A stretch of 64,000 nucleotides of DNA, taken from the NCBI GenBank assembly GCA_965223485.1, contig OZ244993.1, positions 2,480,001-2,544,000 of the forward strand, read 5' to 3'. Position 1 is the first letter of the stretch; each line of letters begins with the position of its first letter. The notes below the pieces were generated by a model, which had not been told where the DNA came from, did no database searches, and worked only from the letters and a program-made list of their open reading frames with translations. Origin of the DNA: VXPQ01 sp965223485 (lineage in GTDB: Bacteria; Bacteroidota; Rhodothermia; Rhodothermales; VXPQ01). The translations under genes and the position numbers were made by a program. Positions 9,864 to 17,979 of this stretch are shown here, piece after piece.

Positions 9864-12182
9864 ATGGCCACTGATCACTCCATCGATATTTCTCCGCAGC
9901 GTATACCGGAGCAGGAAATACAGTTCGGAATACGCGGCATGACTTGCGCCGGATGCGTCCTCCGCGTCGAAGAAGCGTTGACCGGTGTGGATGGGGTGGA
10001 GACGGTGGACGTAAATCTGGCCACCGAACGTGCCCGCGTACGCTACCAGGGCAGCTCCGAGCTTGTGGAGGCCATGTATGCGGCTGTCCGTAAGAGCGGA
10101 TACGAGGCGATAGCCGCGATTTCCGGCGCAAAGGCGCGCGAGGAGGCTGAGGAAACGGCCCGGGAAGCAGAGCTACAGGCCCTGCGCCGGCGGGCGATGT
10201 TCGCGGGGGTTCCCGCCGCGGTTATCCTCGCTTTGCAAATGTTTCCGATGCTGTGGCCTCCGGCAGCGTCGTGGCTGGACATTCTGATCGGGGAGACGCT
10301 TCTTCTATACATCCTGTTCGCCCTGGCGAGCATGGTGCAATTCGGACCGGGTCTCTGGTTCTACCGGCTGGGTTGGAAAGCGGTGCGGGCGGGGCATCCG
10401 GATATGAATACGCTCGTCATGCTTGGCTCCAGCGCTGCCTACGGGTATTCGGTGGTGGCTATGTTTCTTCCTGGAGTTATGCCCTCCGGCGCCGCCCATG
10501 TCTACTTCGAGGCGTCCTCGGCTATCATCGCGCTGATTTTACTGGGCAAATATCTCGAGGTGCGTGTCAGGGGGCGCGCCGGCGCCGCAATGCGGTTGCT
10601 TCTTGGCTTGCAACCGGCGCTTGCTCGCGTTGCGCGCGCAGATCTCGAGACGGATATTCCTATCGAGGAGGTTGTGGCCGGCGATATCATTCTCGTGCGT
10701 CCCGGAGAGCGGTTGCCCGTTGACGGGATTGTAGAGGAAGGGGAATCCTGGGTAGACGAGTCTATGCTTACCGGGGAGCCGGTACCCGTCGAGAAAAAGG
10801 CGGGAGACGAGGTGGTCGGCGGCACGATCAACGGACGTGGCGGTTTTCGTTTTCGGGCCACGCGAGTAGGGGGGGATACGGTCCTGGCCCGTATTGTTCG
10901 CACGGTCGAGGAAGCGCAGCAATCCAAACCGCAAATCCAGCGGCTGGCAGATCGTGTCGTGGCATGGTTCGTGCCTGCTGTACTCGGCGTTGCGTTTCTC
11001 ACCTTTGTCTTGTGGATCATTATGGGCCCGGCGCCGGCATTGCCCTTCGCTCTTGTGGCCGCTGTATCCGTACTGATTATTGCCTGTCCCTGTGCAATGG
11101 GTCTGGCTACCCCCGTATCCGTCATGGTCGGTTCCGGCAAGGCCGCCGAATTGGGGATTCTGTTTCGGGGTGCTGACGCCATGGAAGCGCTGGCCGAGGT
11201 CGATACGGTTGCCTTCGACAAAACCGGCACGCTCACGGAGGGGCGCCCACGCTTGACGGATATGATATCTTTCGGCGGCCGCTCGGACGAAGATGTACTG
11301 TGCCTTGCCGCTGCGGTCGAAAGACGCTCGGAACATCCTGTTAGCTACGCCATCGTGCAGGCTGCGGAGGAAAGGGAGACGCCCCTTCCCGGAGCGACGC
11401 GGGTCCAGGCGCATTCCGGACTGGGTATCTCGGCCAAGGTGAAAAAAACGGCGGTGTACATCGGCTCCGAGCGCTTTCTGGCCGCAGAGAATGTCGATAT
11501 GTCACCGCTTACGGGAGATATATTCCAGTCGGATGCTGCGCGTAAGCTCTCGGAAGAGGGTAAAACGACCGTCTTCATGGCTGTAGATGGGGTGCTTGCG
11601 GGGGTTTTCGGGGTTGCGGATCCTCTGAAGGAGCATGCGGCGGAAAGCATCGAGGCGCTCAGGGGGCTGGGATGCCGGGTTGTGATGATTACGGGCGATG
11701 CGCCTCGTGCCGCAGAGGCAGTTGCCGCTCGGCTGGGGATCGATGAGGTGTCCGCGGGCATCCTCCCGGACCGGAAAGCCGACGCGGTGCAGCAATACCG
11801 CCAGGAAGGGCGCCGTGTGGCGTTCACAGGGGACGGCATCAACGATGCCCCGGCGCTGGCCCGGGCCGATGTGGGCGTGGCGATGGGGACGGGTTCGGAC
11901 ATCGCTATCGAATCCGGGGACGTTATTCTCATGTCGGGCGATCCGAGGGGACTGGTTAACGCACGCGCACTTGCGCATAGCACGCTGCGCAATATCAGGC
12001 AGAATCTTTTCTGGGCATTCGCCTATAACGTGGCGCTTATTCCGGTAGCCGCCGGGGTGTTGTATCCGCTCACCGGCCATCTTCTGTCTCCGGTGTTCGC
12101 CGCTGCCGCAATGAGCCTGTCCAGTGTATTTGTACTGTCGAATGCCTTGCGCCTGAAGCGTTTCCGGGCGATTTTGGGGTGA
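9864..12182 (+). CDS. copA: Heavy-metal (copper) P1B-type ATPase
   Basis: Cation-exporting ATPase of 772 aa starting at ATG 9864; the frame is open upstream but that part has no family similarity. One N-terminal HMA domain carries GMTCAGCVLRVE (C28, C31). Then come the actuator TGEPVPVEK, the transmembrane IACPCAMGLATPVSVM (CPC, Cu+ type), the phosphorylation loop DKTGTLTEG, SEHPVSYAIV and the hinge TGDGINDAPALARADVGVAMG. The CPC motif plus HMA Cys pair indicates Cu(I)/Ag(I) export. The last 30 codons reappear in degenerate form near 15.47 kb. Confidence 0.95.
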   Translation: MATDHSIDISPQRIPEQEIQFGIRGMTCAGCVLRVEEALTGVDGVETVDVNLATERARVRYQGSSELVEAMYAAVRKSGYEAIAAISGAKAREEAEETAREAELQALRRRAMFAGVPAAVILALQMFPMLWPPAASWLDILIGETLLLYILFALASMVQFGPGLWFYRLGWKAVRAGHPDMNTLVMLGSSAAYGYSVVAMFLPGVMPSGAAHVYFEASSAIIALILLGKYLEVRVRGRAGAAMRLLLGLQPALARVARADLETDIPIEEVVAGDIILVRPGERLPVDGIVEEGESWVDESMLTGEPVPVEKKAGDEVVGGTINGRGGFRFRATRVGGDTVLARIVRTVEEAQQSKPQIQRLADRVVAWFVPAVLGVAFLTFVLWIIMGPAPALPFALVAAVSVLIIACPCAMGLATPVSVMVGSGKAAELGILFRGADAMEALAEVDTVAFDKTGTLTEGRPRLTDMISFGGRSDEDVLCLAAAVERRSEHPVSYAIVQAAEERETPLPGATRVQAHSGLGISAKVKKTAVYIGSERFLAAENVDMSPLTGDIFQSDAARKLSEEGKTTVFMAVDGVLAGVFGVADPLKEHAAESIEALRGLGCRVVMITGDAPRAAEAVAARLGIDEVSAGILPDRKADAVQQYRQEGRRVAFTGDGINDAPALARADVGVAMGTGSDIAIESGDVILMSGDPRGLVNARALAHSTLRNIRQNLFWAFAYNVALIPVAAGVLYPLTGHLLSPVFAAAAMSLSSVFVLSNALRLKRFRAILG

Positions 12183-12407
12183 AGGTGATGACAAGTTCTA
12201 TTCGGATACCCTGACAATGAGATCGAGACAATGAGATCAGGAAAGGAGGAGGCGAGCCCGGTTCGTAGCCCAGGAGTGATGCTACGGCCTGCGCTCGGCG
12301 TGCCGCATCGGCGGTCTGGGCATGGTCGCAGGTGGCTTCCGACCTGGTATGAAATCCCCGTCCCGCCGCCCGCGTGGTGCAATGCCCTAATCGGTACGCG
12401 CCTCCCA

Positions 12408-13865
12408 GTGCGCCATGCCCTCGTCGCGGTCGTCATGGCGGTTGCCGCGCTGTGCGGGGGAAACCGTGCACACGCCCAACAGGAAACATCTTCCTCTCGG
12501 GACTTTACCCCGCCGGCCTCCGAGCAGCCTACGCCTTTCTCCAGTCTGTTACCTCAATCGGTCATACACACCTCCAGTCCTGCCGACACCGTGCATTTCT
12601 GCCTGCCGGTCGATTTTGAGGAGTGGGAGGGTGGTCAGCCCATTTCTGCCGCCAAGCGGCGGGGAGATTTAAATGTGGGCGAACCCGGTACGGTGCGGAT
12701 GATCTACTTTTTGCCGAATGACCGTTCCTTCCGTGCGGATGTAGTACAGAATATGAAAGATGAGATTCGCAACGCGCAGACCTTTTATGCTGAGCAGATG
12801 CATGCGCGCGGATACGGAGATGAAACGTTTCGTTTTGAAACCGATGCACAGGGCGAGCCTCTGGTCCACCGGGTGGATGGGCAACACCCCGATAGCTACT
12901 ATATTGAAGATACCCATCTTAGGGTAAATGCCGAGATTGACCGAACGTTTGACCTCTATGCGAACGTTTATGCCATCGTCATTGACAATAGTACAGATAG
13001 AATCAGGCGGAACGGCCGGTCTTGGGGGGGATTCGGGATTCGTCAGGGCAGAAATGGTGGTTTTGCGCTAGTCACCCACGGATTTTATCCCAGTCTATTG
13101 GCCCATGAATTGGGGCATGCTTTCGGATTGCTGCATGACTTCAACGATAAGGCGTACATCATGTCGTATGGCAGGTCGCCTGATCGTTTATCTGCGTGCA
13201 ATGCCGAGTTTTTGGCTGTACACCCCTACTTCAATATCGAAAGTTCCATTTACCAGGGACTGCCCCCGAGCATCGAACTCGTTTCTCCGGCCACCTATTC
13301 GGCAGGTTCAGAAAGCGTTCCTGTCCAACTCGAAGTTAGTGACTCGGAGGGATTGCACCAGTCGATTTTGTTCGTTAGAACCATAGCACCACACTCTGCT
13401 GAAGGATTTCTTGAAGTAAAGGCGTGCCGTGGGTTATCGGGAGTACAAAACGATGTGGTTGAATTCGATTATGACGGCGCCATTCCTTCCGCTGATGGCA
13501 CAAGTCTTTACCGCACCTCCCTGCATTCGATGTATGTCAAGGTTGCCGATACGGATGGGAATGTGGGCGAAAAACTTATTCTTCTTTCGGAAATATTGCC
13601 CGCCGAGGCGGCGCTTCTGGGCAACTATCCGAACCCGTTCAATTCGGAAACGACGATAGGCTATGCGTTGCCCCATGACGCCAAGGTTCGTCTTGTGGTG
13701 TACGACCTGCTGGGGCGCGAGGTGGTGGTGCTGGTTGACGGGCCACAGCCTGCGGGCCGTCGCGCGGTGCGTTTTAGTGGGGATCATCTGTCGAGCGGTC
13801 TGTACGCCTATCGCTTGCAGGCGGGAAACGAAGTAGTTGTCCGTACGATGATTCTTGCCAAGTGA
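12408..13865 (+). CDS. Secreted zinc metalloprotease with type IX secretion C-terminal sorting domain
   Basis: A signal peptide (VRHALVAVVMAVAALCGGNRAHAQ, cleaved after AHA) is preceded by GTG 12408; the frame is open back to ATG 12231, so the start is uncertain. The motif LLAHELGHAFGLLHDF (about residue 230) plus the Met-turn YIMSYG mark a metzincin zinc protease. After an Ig-like segment, the last 85 residues (NYPNPFN, YDLLGREV, SSGLYAYRL) form a T9SS type A sorting domain, so the protein should cross the outer membrane by T9SS and be released or anchored. Base composition is lower in GC than the flanks across 12.7-13.5 kb. Confidence 0.85.
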   Translation: MRHALVAVVMAVAALCGGNRAHAQQETSSSRDFTPPASEQPTPFSSLLPQSVIHTSSPADTVHFCLPVDFEEWEGGQPISAAKRRGDLNVGEPGTVRMIYFLPNDRSFRADVVQNMKDEIRNAQTFYAEQMHARGYGDETFRFETDAQGEPLVHRVDGQHPDSYYIEDTHLRVNAEIDRTFDLYANVYAIVIDNSTDRIRRNGRSWGGFGIRQGRNGGFALVTHGFYPSLLAHELGHAFGLLHDFNDKAYIMSYGRSPDRLSACNAEFLAVHPYFNIESSIYQGLPPSIELVSPATYSAGSESVPVQLEVSDSEGLHQSILFVRTIAPHSAEGFLEVKACRGLSGVQNDVVEFDYDGAIPSADGTSLYRTSLHSMYVKVADTDGNVGEKLILLSEILPAEAALLGNYPNPFNSETTIGYALPHDAKVRLVVYDLLGREVVVLVDGPQPAGRRAVRFSGDHLSSGLYAYRLQAGNEVVVRTMILAK

Positions 13866-13907
13866 GCCTGTGAAGGGGAGGGGGGAGGCAATGGCGCCGG
13901 GGTACCT

Positions 13908-15155
13908 TCATGGTCCCAGCGCGCCGATGGGAATAACGCCCACGCCGTCCGGGCGCATATATCCGTAGCCTGAGGAAACGATTACCGCAAGCATGGAAGG
14001 CTTGCCGCACAGTTCCTGATCTACGCGCTGCGCCAGTCTGAGCAGGTTGCGGGTGCCTTCGTCTACACGTTGACTACCGAGTTTGACCTCGAAGGCCGCC
14101 CAACGGCCATCCATCGCCTGTACAATGGCGTCCACCTCAAGACCGTCTTTATCCCGATAATGATACACTTCGGCGTCGGCTGCCTGGGCGTAGACGCGCA
14201 AGTCCCGAATGACCATGGATTCAAAGAGGAGGCCGAGCGTTTTCGTGTCTTGCAATAGTCGAGCAGGACTTGCCCGGAGCGCCGCCGCGGCAAGCGACGG
14301 ATCCGTGAAATGGCGCACGGGCGTATTTCTCAGTACGGAACGGGATCGCAGGTGGGGCGCCCAGGCGGGCTGATTTTCTACGATCATGAGCTGTTCGAGC
14401 GCTTCAAGATACTCGGCGGCCGTGTCCGCCTTCATGGTTGCACTTCCTCCCTGTACATCGGTAGCCAGCGTGGAGATCGTTACGGGTGTTGCTACGTTTC
14501 GGGCCAGAGAATGAAGCAATTGTCCCACCTTGATTGGGTCTCTGTCTTTTCCGCTCACGCGCGATATGTCTATGCGGCGAACTTCATTCAGGTAATCCCG
14601 ATTCGCTCGCAAAACGTGCTTTGTCGATCGATTCAGATTGCCTGGCCAGCCCCCTTTGCAAATCAGTTCGGTCAATAGAGCGATCTGTATTTCAGCCTGC
14701 GGAGCCCTTGGGGGCATACCTTCAAGAAGTCCTGACATGGAGATTTCCCCGGAAGAATGTCTGCTTTCGAAGAAGGAAAGGGGGCGCATACGGAGGCGGG
14801 TCAGGCGCCCGGCGCCCGTGTGTCTCGTGATGTCGTCAGCGGGCACTGCAGAGCCGGTGAGGATAAACTGGCCGGGAGCGCCCCGGTCATCCACTGCCCT
14901 CCGAACATGATTCCATATGGACGGCTCGAGTTGCCATTCGTCGATCAGGCGCGGCGTGGCGCCGGCGAGGACTTGCGAAGGCGCTATTCCTGCAAGAACA
15001 CGTGCATCTTCGTTTACATCCAGCAATACTTCGCTGGCGGCAATCTGTCGGGCGGTTTCCGTTTTTCCGCATGCCCGTGGCCCTTCTATAACGACGGCGC
15101 CAGTAGCGGCAAGCCTTTCGGCCAACTCTCGATCAACGATTCTCTTGATATACAT
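13908..15155 (-). CDS. AAA-family ATPase with DUF4143 C-terminal domain
   Basis: 415 aa. Walker A is GPRACGKTETA (about residue 25); a Walker B-like RLIDEWQLEPSIW and sensor FILTGSAVP follow, the layout of AAA_14 proteins. The C-terminal DUF4143 part ends with KDGLEVDAIV...WAAFEVKLG, resembling a PD-(D/E)xK nuclease-like pattern. These proteins are abundant, often mobile or associated with toxin-antitoxin-like loci, and their role is not settled. It is convergent with the T9SS protease and stands alone. Confidence 0.85.
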   Translation of the reverse strand: MYIKRIVDRELAERLAATGAVVIEGPRACGKTETARQIAASEVLLDVNEDARVLAGIAPSQVLAGATPRLIDEWQLEPSIWNHVRRAVDDRGAPGQFILTGSAVPADDITRHTGAGRLTRLRMRPLSFFESRHSSGEISMSGLLEGMPPRAPQAEIQIALLTELICKGGWPGNLNRSTKHVLRANRDYLNEVRRIDISRVSGKDRDPIKVGQLLHSLARNVATPVTISTLATDVQGGSATMKADTAAEYLEALEQLMIVENQPAWAPHLRSRSVLRNTPVRHFTDPSLAAAALRASPARLLQDTKTLGLLFESMVIRDLRVYAQAADAEVYHYRDKDGLEVDAIVQAMDGRWAAFEVKLGSQRVDEGTRNLLRLAQRVDQELCGKPSMLAVIVSSGYGYMRPDGVGVIPIGALGP

Positions 15156-15230
15156 AGGGTTATAATTCGTAAAACGAAGAACCCGTGAAGGTTATTCATT
15201 ATAGTGAAGAGGGAGAACATCCGCCTATGC

Positions 15231-15387
15231 AACGGGTGAAACGGCGGGTTTTCAACGGGTGAAACGGCGGGTTTTCAACGGGTGAAACGGCGGGTTTTCA
15301 ACGGGTGAAACGGCGGATTTTTAACGGGTGAAACGGCGGATTTTCAACGGGTGAAATGGCGGGTTTTCAACGGGTGAAATGGCGAGC
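15231..15387. repeat. 23-bp tandem repeat array, about 6.8 copies
   Basis: Units start at 15231, 15254, 15277, 15300, 15323, 15346 and 15369 (partial). Each unit begins AACGGGTGAAACGG and ends in a GGGTTTTC or close variant; unit 4 has TTTTT and units 6-7 have ATGG for ACGG. Across each junction, TTTCA-ACGGG-TGAAA makes a short palindrome. The units abut with no spacers, so this is not a CRISPR array. The 23-bp period breaks any reading frame, so it is non-coding. Confidence 0.95.
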
Positions 15388-15411
15388 CGATATACGATGT
15401 TCCAATGGGTG

Positions 15412-15505
15412 TCGCCGAATAGATTGCTGTAATGAGCTTGTCCGATATTTTTTGTGCTGCCAAATACCTTGCGCCTGAAGGGTTTCCGGGCGATTTTTGA
15501 GGTGA
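15412..15505 (+). pseudogene. Decayed copy of the copA 3' end
   Basis: Bases 15468-15497 match copA 12146-12175 at 29 of 30 positions, and weaker similarity reaches back to about 15412 (GTCGCCG..., AATGAGC-TGTCC). In the matching frame the peptide is FFVLPNTLRLKGFRAIF, against VFVLSNALRLKRFRAIL at the CopA C-terminus, but upstream frames are broken. It is a remnant of a duplicated P-type ATPase tail, or the trace of an insertion at the copA 3' end. Confidence 0.72.
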
Positions 15506-15549
15506 GGCGACCACTGATCTGAACATTCTGTTTCTGACTTAACTTCACG

Positions 15550-16242
15550 ATGCCCAAACCGCCGCCGGTAGACCAGTCTTCGCTAAGCGAGCACTTTGCC
15601 TGGACTTACGGCAGGCTCGCAATGGCCCATGCCGCTGTCCAGGACGGGGCGACCCGATACCAGCGCAGGCACTTCATTATCCGGGAACGGTTTCAGAGCG
15701 GGTACCTGTCCGGCAAAATGAAGATGCGTCCCCTGCATGACGACGAAAAGACCAAGCTCGCCCATCTTTCAACCTGCTGTTATTGCGGCCGAGAGACGAA
15801 ACTTTCGCTGGATCACCTGATTCCGAAACTCAAGGGCGGCCCTGACGGGGCTGATAACATCGTTTACGCCTGCAAAAGCTGCAATTCTTCCAAGGGGGCA
15901 AAGGACATGGTCTTGTGGCTCGTGTCGAAGGGGAGATTCCCTGCGATTCTGGTTTTTCGCCGGTATCTTAAGTTGGCGGCCCGCTGGTGCAATGACGCCA
16001 ACCTCATGGATACGTCATGGGCCGACGTCTCTGAAGCCGTGTTGCCATTCGATAAACAGTCTCTCCGACTTGAGTGGCCGGAACTCACCGCGCACAGACT
16101 GTGGCCCGATCCGCTTATTGAGCGTGTTTCACCGCCGCGCGCCGGATGGGCCGAGGCGGCGCAGAAGATGCGGGACAGGGGAGAAGATGGTCTCCTTGAC
16201 GATCCGGTACCCACTAAATTCGACGAATCCGAGTGGGAATGA
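15550..16242 (+). CDS. HNH endonuclease domain protein
   Basis: 230 aa. The central CCYCGRETKLSLDHLIPKLKGGPDGADNIVYACKSCNSSKGAKD is a full HNH nuclease module: paired CxxC zinc ligands, the catalytic DH, and the Asn before ACKSCN. The flanks are not recognised. HNH proteins of this size occur as free-standing nucleases in defence islands and mobile elements; the target here is unknown. The following AlkD-like gene begins 14 nt after the stop. Confidence 0.88.
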   Translation: MPKPPPVDQSSLSEHFAWTYGRLAMAHAAVQDGATRYQRRHFIIRERFQSGYLSGKMKMRPLHDDEKTKLAHLSTCCYCGRETKLSLDHLIPKLKGGPDGADNIVYACKSCNSSKGAKDMVLWLVSKGRFPAILVFRRYLKLAARWCNDANLMDTSWADVSEAVLPFDKQSLRLEWPELTAHRLWPDPLIERVSPPRAGWAEAAQKMRDRGEDGLLDDPVPTKFDESEWE

Positions 16243-16255
16243 GCCGCTTTACACC

Positions 16256-16960
16256 ATGACCCTTGCAGAAATACAGGCCCGGCTCGAGGCAGCGGGCAAT
16301 GCCGACATCGCAGCCCACTCGGCGCGTTTCTTTCGCACCGGCCCGGGCGAATACGGGGAGGGAGACCGGTTCCGGGGCATCCGCGTACCGGTTCTTCGCA
16401 AACTGGCCCGCTCCTGCGATGCGGCGGATATGTCCGTGGTGGAGCAGTTGCTTATGTCCCCATGGCATGAAGACCGACTATGCGCCCTTTTCATGCTCAT
16501 CCGGCGGTACGAACGCGGAGACGATGCGCAAAAGGAAGCAGTGTTTGCTCTTTATCTGAAACGGGTCGAGTACGTAAACAACTGGGACCTGGTCGATTCT
16601 TCCGCCCACAAGATCGTGGGCGCGCATCTGGAATCAGGGGAGAAGCGCCTGCTTTTCGACTGGGTTCGCGACGAGAGCCTGTGGAAGCGCCGCATTGCGG
16701 TCATCGCTACCTATTGGTACATCAAGCGGGGGCGCTTCGACGAATTGCTGGAAATGGCCGAGCAACTCCTTGGTGACGACCAGGACTTGATGCACAAGGC
16801 CGTCGGGTGGATGCTCCGCGAAGTGGGGAAGAAGGACCTTGCGGTGGAGGAAGCCTTTCTGCGCCGGCACTACCGGAACATGCCCCGGACCATGCTGCGC
16901 TACGCTATCGAACGATTCGACGAGAAGACGCGCAAGGATTATCTGGAGGGGCGGATCTGA
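16256..16960 (+). CDS. AlkD-like DNA alkylation repair protein
   Basis: 234 aa from ATG 16256 (MTLAEIQARLEAAGN); the longer open frame upstream overlaps the HNH gene and is not homologous. All-alpha HEAT-like repeat protein of the AlkD family, which excises alkylated purines without base flipping. Family blocks: FFRTGPGEYGEGDRFRGIRVP, YVNNWDLVDSSAHKIVG, SLWKRRIAVIATYWYIKRG and ALRYAIERF-like MLRYAIERFDE at the C-terminus, holding the conserved Trp and Asp residues. Activity not provable from sequence. Confidence 0.9.
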   Translation: MTLAEIQARLEAAGNADIAAHSARFFRTGPGEYGEGDRFRGIRVPVLRKLARSCDAADMSVVEQLLMSPWHEDRLCALFMLIRRYERGDDAQKEAVFALYLKRVEYVNNWDLVDSSAHKIVGAHLESGEKRLLFDWVRDESLWKRRIAVIATYWYIKRGRFDELLEMAEQLLGDDQDLMHKAVGWMLREVGKKDLAVEEAFLRRHYRNMPRTMLRYAIERFDEKTRKDYLEGRI

Positions 16961-17087
16961 GGGTTCGACGGAAAACCGGTGCATCATTTTATTCCGCATA
17001 GTCCCTGCTCCTTTTTGGCACTAACGGCGCTGTACAGGGCGGTCGGAACTGAAATGCGCGTGCGCTGTGTATTTTTCATTTGCACAC

Positions 17088-17116
17088 TTGCGTTTTTTTG
17101 AGTTTGTTCCTATACT
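17088..17116 (+). promoter_or_regulatory. Sigma70-type promoter TTGCGT-N17-TATACT
   Basis: A -35-like TTGCGT (17088-17093) is separated by exactly 17 bases from a -10 TATACT (17111-17116), in AT-rich DNA. The predicted start is near 17122-17124, just before the structured segment. The same -10 hexamer occurs in the integrase promoter at 26602. Confidence 0.6.
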
Positions 17117-17121
17117 GCAAC

Positions 17122-17231
17122 CATAACAACCCCTCGGTGTAGTCCCCCAACCAGCAGACCAAGAGTTGGGGAACAAGGCGAAGCCGAGCATAACTACCCA
17201 AGGCAGGGATGTTCACGCATCCCTGCCTTTT
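17122..17231 (+). ncRNA. Candidate structured RNA, about 110 nt, ahead of NYN nuclease gene
   Basis: Between a good promoter and a strong terminator lies a foldable segment. Helices: CCCCAAC 17145-17151 with GTTGGGG 17165-17171; GTAGT 17139-17143 with ACTAC 17193-17197; GGC 17177-17179 with GCC 17183-17185 (GAA loop). CTCGG 17133-17137 can also pair with CCGAG 17184-17188, which crosses the GTAGT/ACTAC helix and would make a pseudoknot or an alternative fold. No family recognised. It could be a free sRNA, a leader with an attenuator, or an RNA antitoxin-like element. Confidence 0.5.
17200..17231 (+). terminator. Rho-independent terminator
   Basis: Perfect 12-bp stem AAGGCAGGGATG (17200-17211) / CATCCCTGCCTT (17218-17229), loop TTCACG, followed by TTCTCT. 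It ends 11 bases before the ATG of the NYN gene, so the gene would be expressed by read-through or its own start signals. Confidence 0.8.
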
Positions 17232-17241
17232 CTCTACAAAT

Positions 17242-17886
17242 ATGGAAAATCAAGCCCCAGAAAATACAAGTCTCAGAATTAGGATATTTTTGGATTTCTG
17301 GAATTTCACGCTAAACGTGAAACGGTGGCAAGATAGTAATGTCATCACTTGGAAGGTTGACTGGACCAAATTGGCCCCGACACTTGTGGATGCGGCAGTC
17401 GCTCGTATAAACCCCAAGGCCGAAGGAGAATATCAAGGCCTGAATGTGTACGGATCTTATGGGTCAAGCCAAAAGGGTCTTAACCTGAAAAACTGGACAA
17501 AAAATTTTCTGGAATTTATACCTGGAATTAAAGTTTCAATGGTAGAAAGGACGCGAAAGCTTAATCCACCTAAGTGCCCGACTTGTTATACAGAAGTTTA
17601 CGAATGCCCAGAATGCAGTGCTGATATGCGCGGGACCAAAGAAAAGGGTGTAGATGTTCGTATTGCAACGGATATGATAAGTCTTGCTTGGGAAGGAAAT
17701 TATGATGTGGCCGTGTTAATTTCTTCAGATAGGGACTTCGCACCTTTGGCTGAATTTCTCGGTTCAAAAGGCATTAAGGTTATACATGGGACATTCAACA
17801 AAAAAGGATCGAGCCTATCAGCAAAATGTTGGAGTAAAATCAATCTTGCAGATATACGAGAAAATTTTCGGCTCCACGAAAACTGA
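17242..17886 (+). CDS. NYN-domain (LabA/PIN-like) nuclease with zinc-ribbon insert
   Basis: 214 aa. I start at ATG 17242 because an upstream in-frame ATG (17209) lies inside the terminator stem. The NYN fold acids are visible: D18 in IFLDFWNF, D138 in KGVDVRIATDM, and D163/D165 in LISSDRDFAPLAEFL; these form the metal site of PIN-like ribonucleases. A zinc-ribbon pair CPTC (112-115) and CPEC (122-125) is inserted before the third strand. The region is AT-rich against its surroundings, which suggests transfer. It is convergent with the TIR-like gene. Likely an RNase; the target is unknown. Confidence 0.83.
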   Translation: MENQAPENTSLRIRIFLDFWNFTLNVKRWQDSNVITWKVDWTKLAPTLVDAAVARINPKAEGEYQGLNVYGSYGSSQKGLNLKNWTKNFLEFIPGIKVSMVERTRKLNPPKCPTCYTEVYECPECSADMRGTKEKGVDVRIATDMISLAWEGNYDVAVLISSDRDFAPLAEFLGSKGIKVIHGTFNKKGSSLSAKCWSKINLADIRENFRLHEN

Positions 17887-17979
17887 TCCACCCCCTCGCC
17901 CTCTTCCCCCCTTGAATCCAATTCCCAAACTGCGTAGGTTGGTATATGTAAGGTTCAAAAAAATAGAATCCAGCCGATA

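Noticed and set aside
15231..15387. Possible CRISPR array
   Set aside because: Units are contiguous 23-bp repeats with no unique spacers and no cas genes nearby.
17209..17241. Upstream start for the NYN gene
   Set aside because: The ATG lies inside the terminator stem; ATG 17242 starts the conserved domain.
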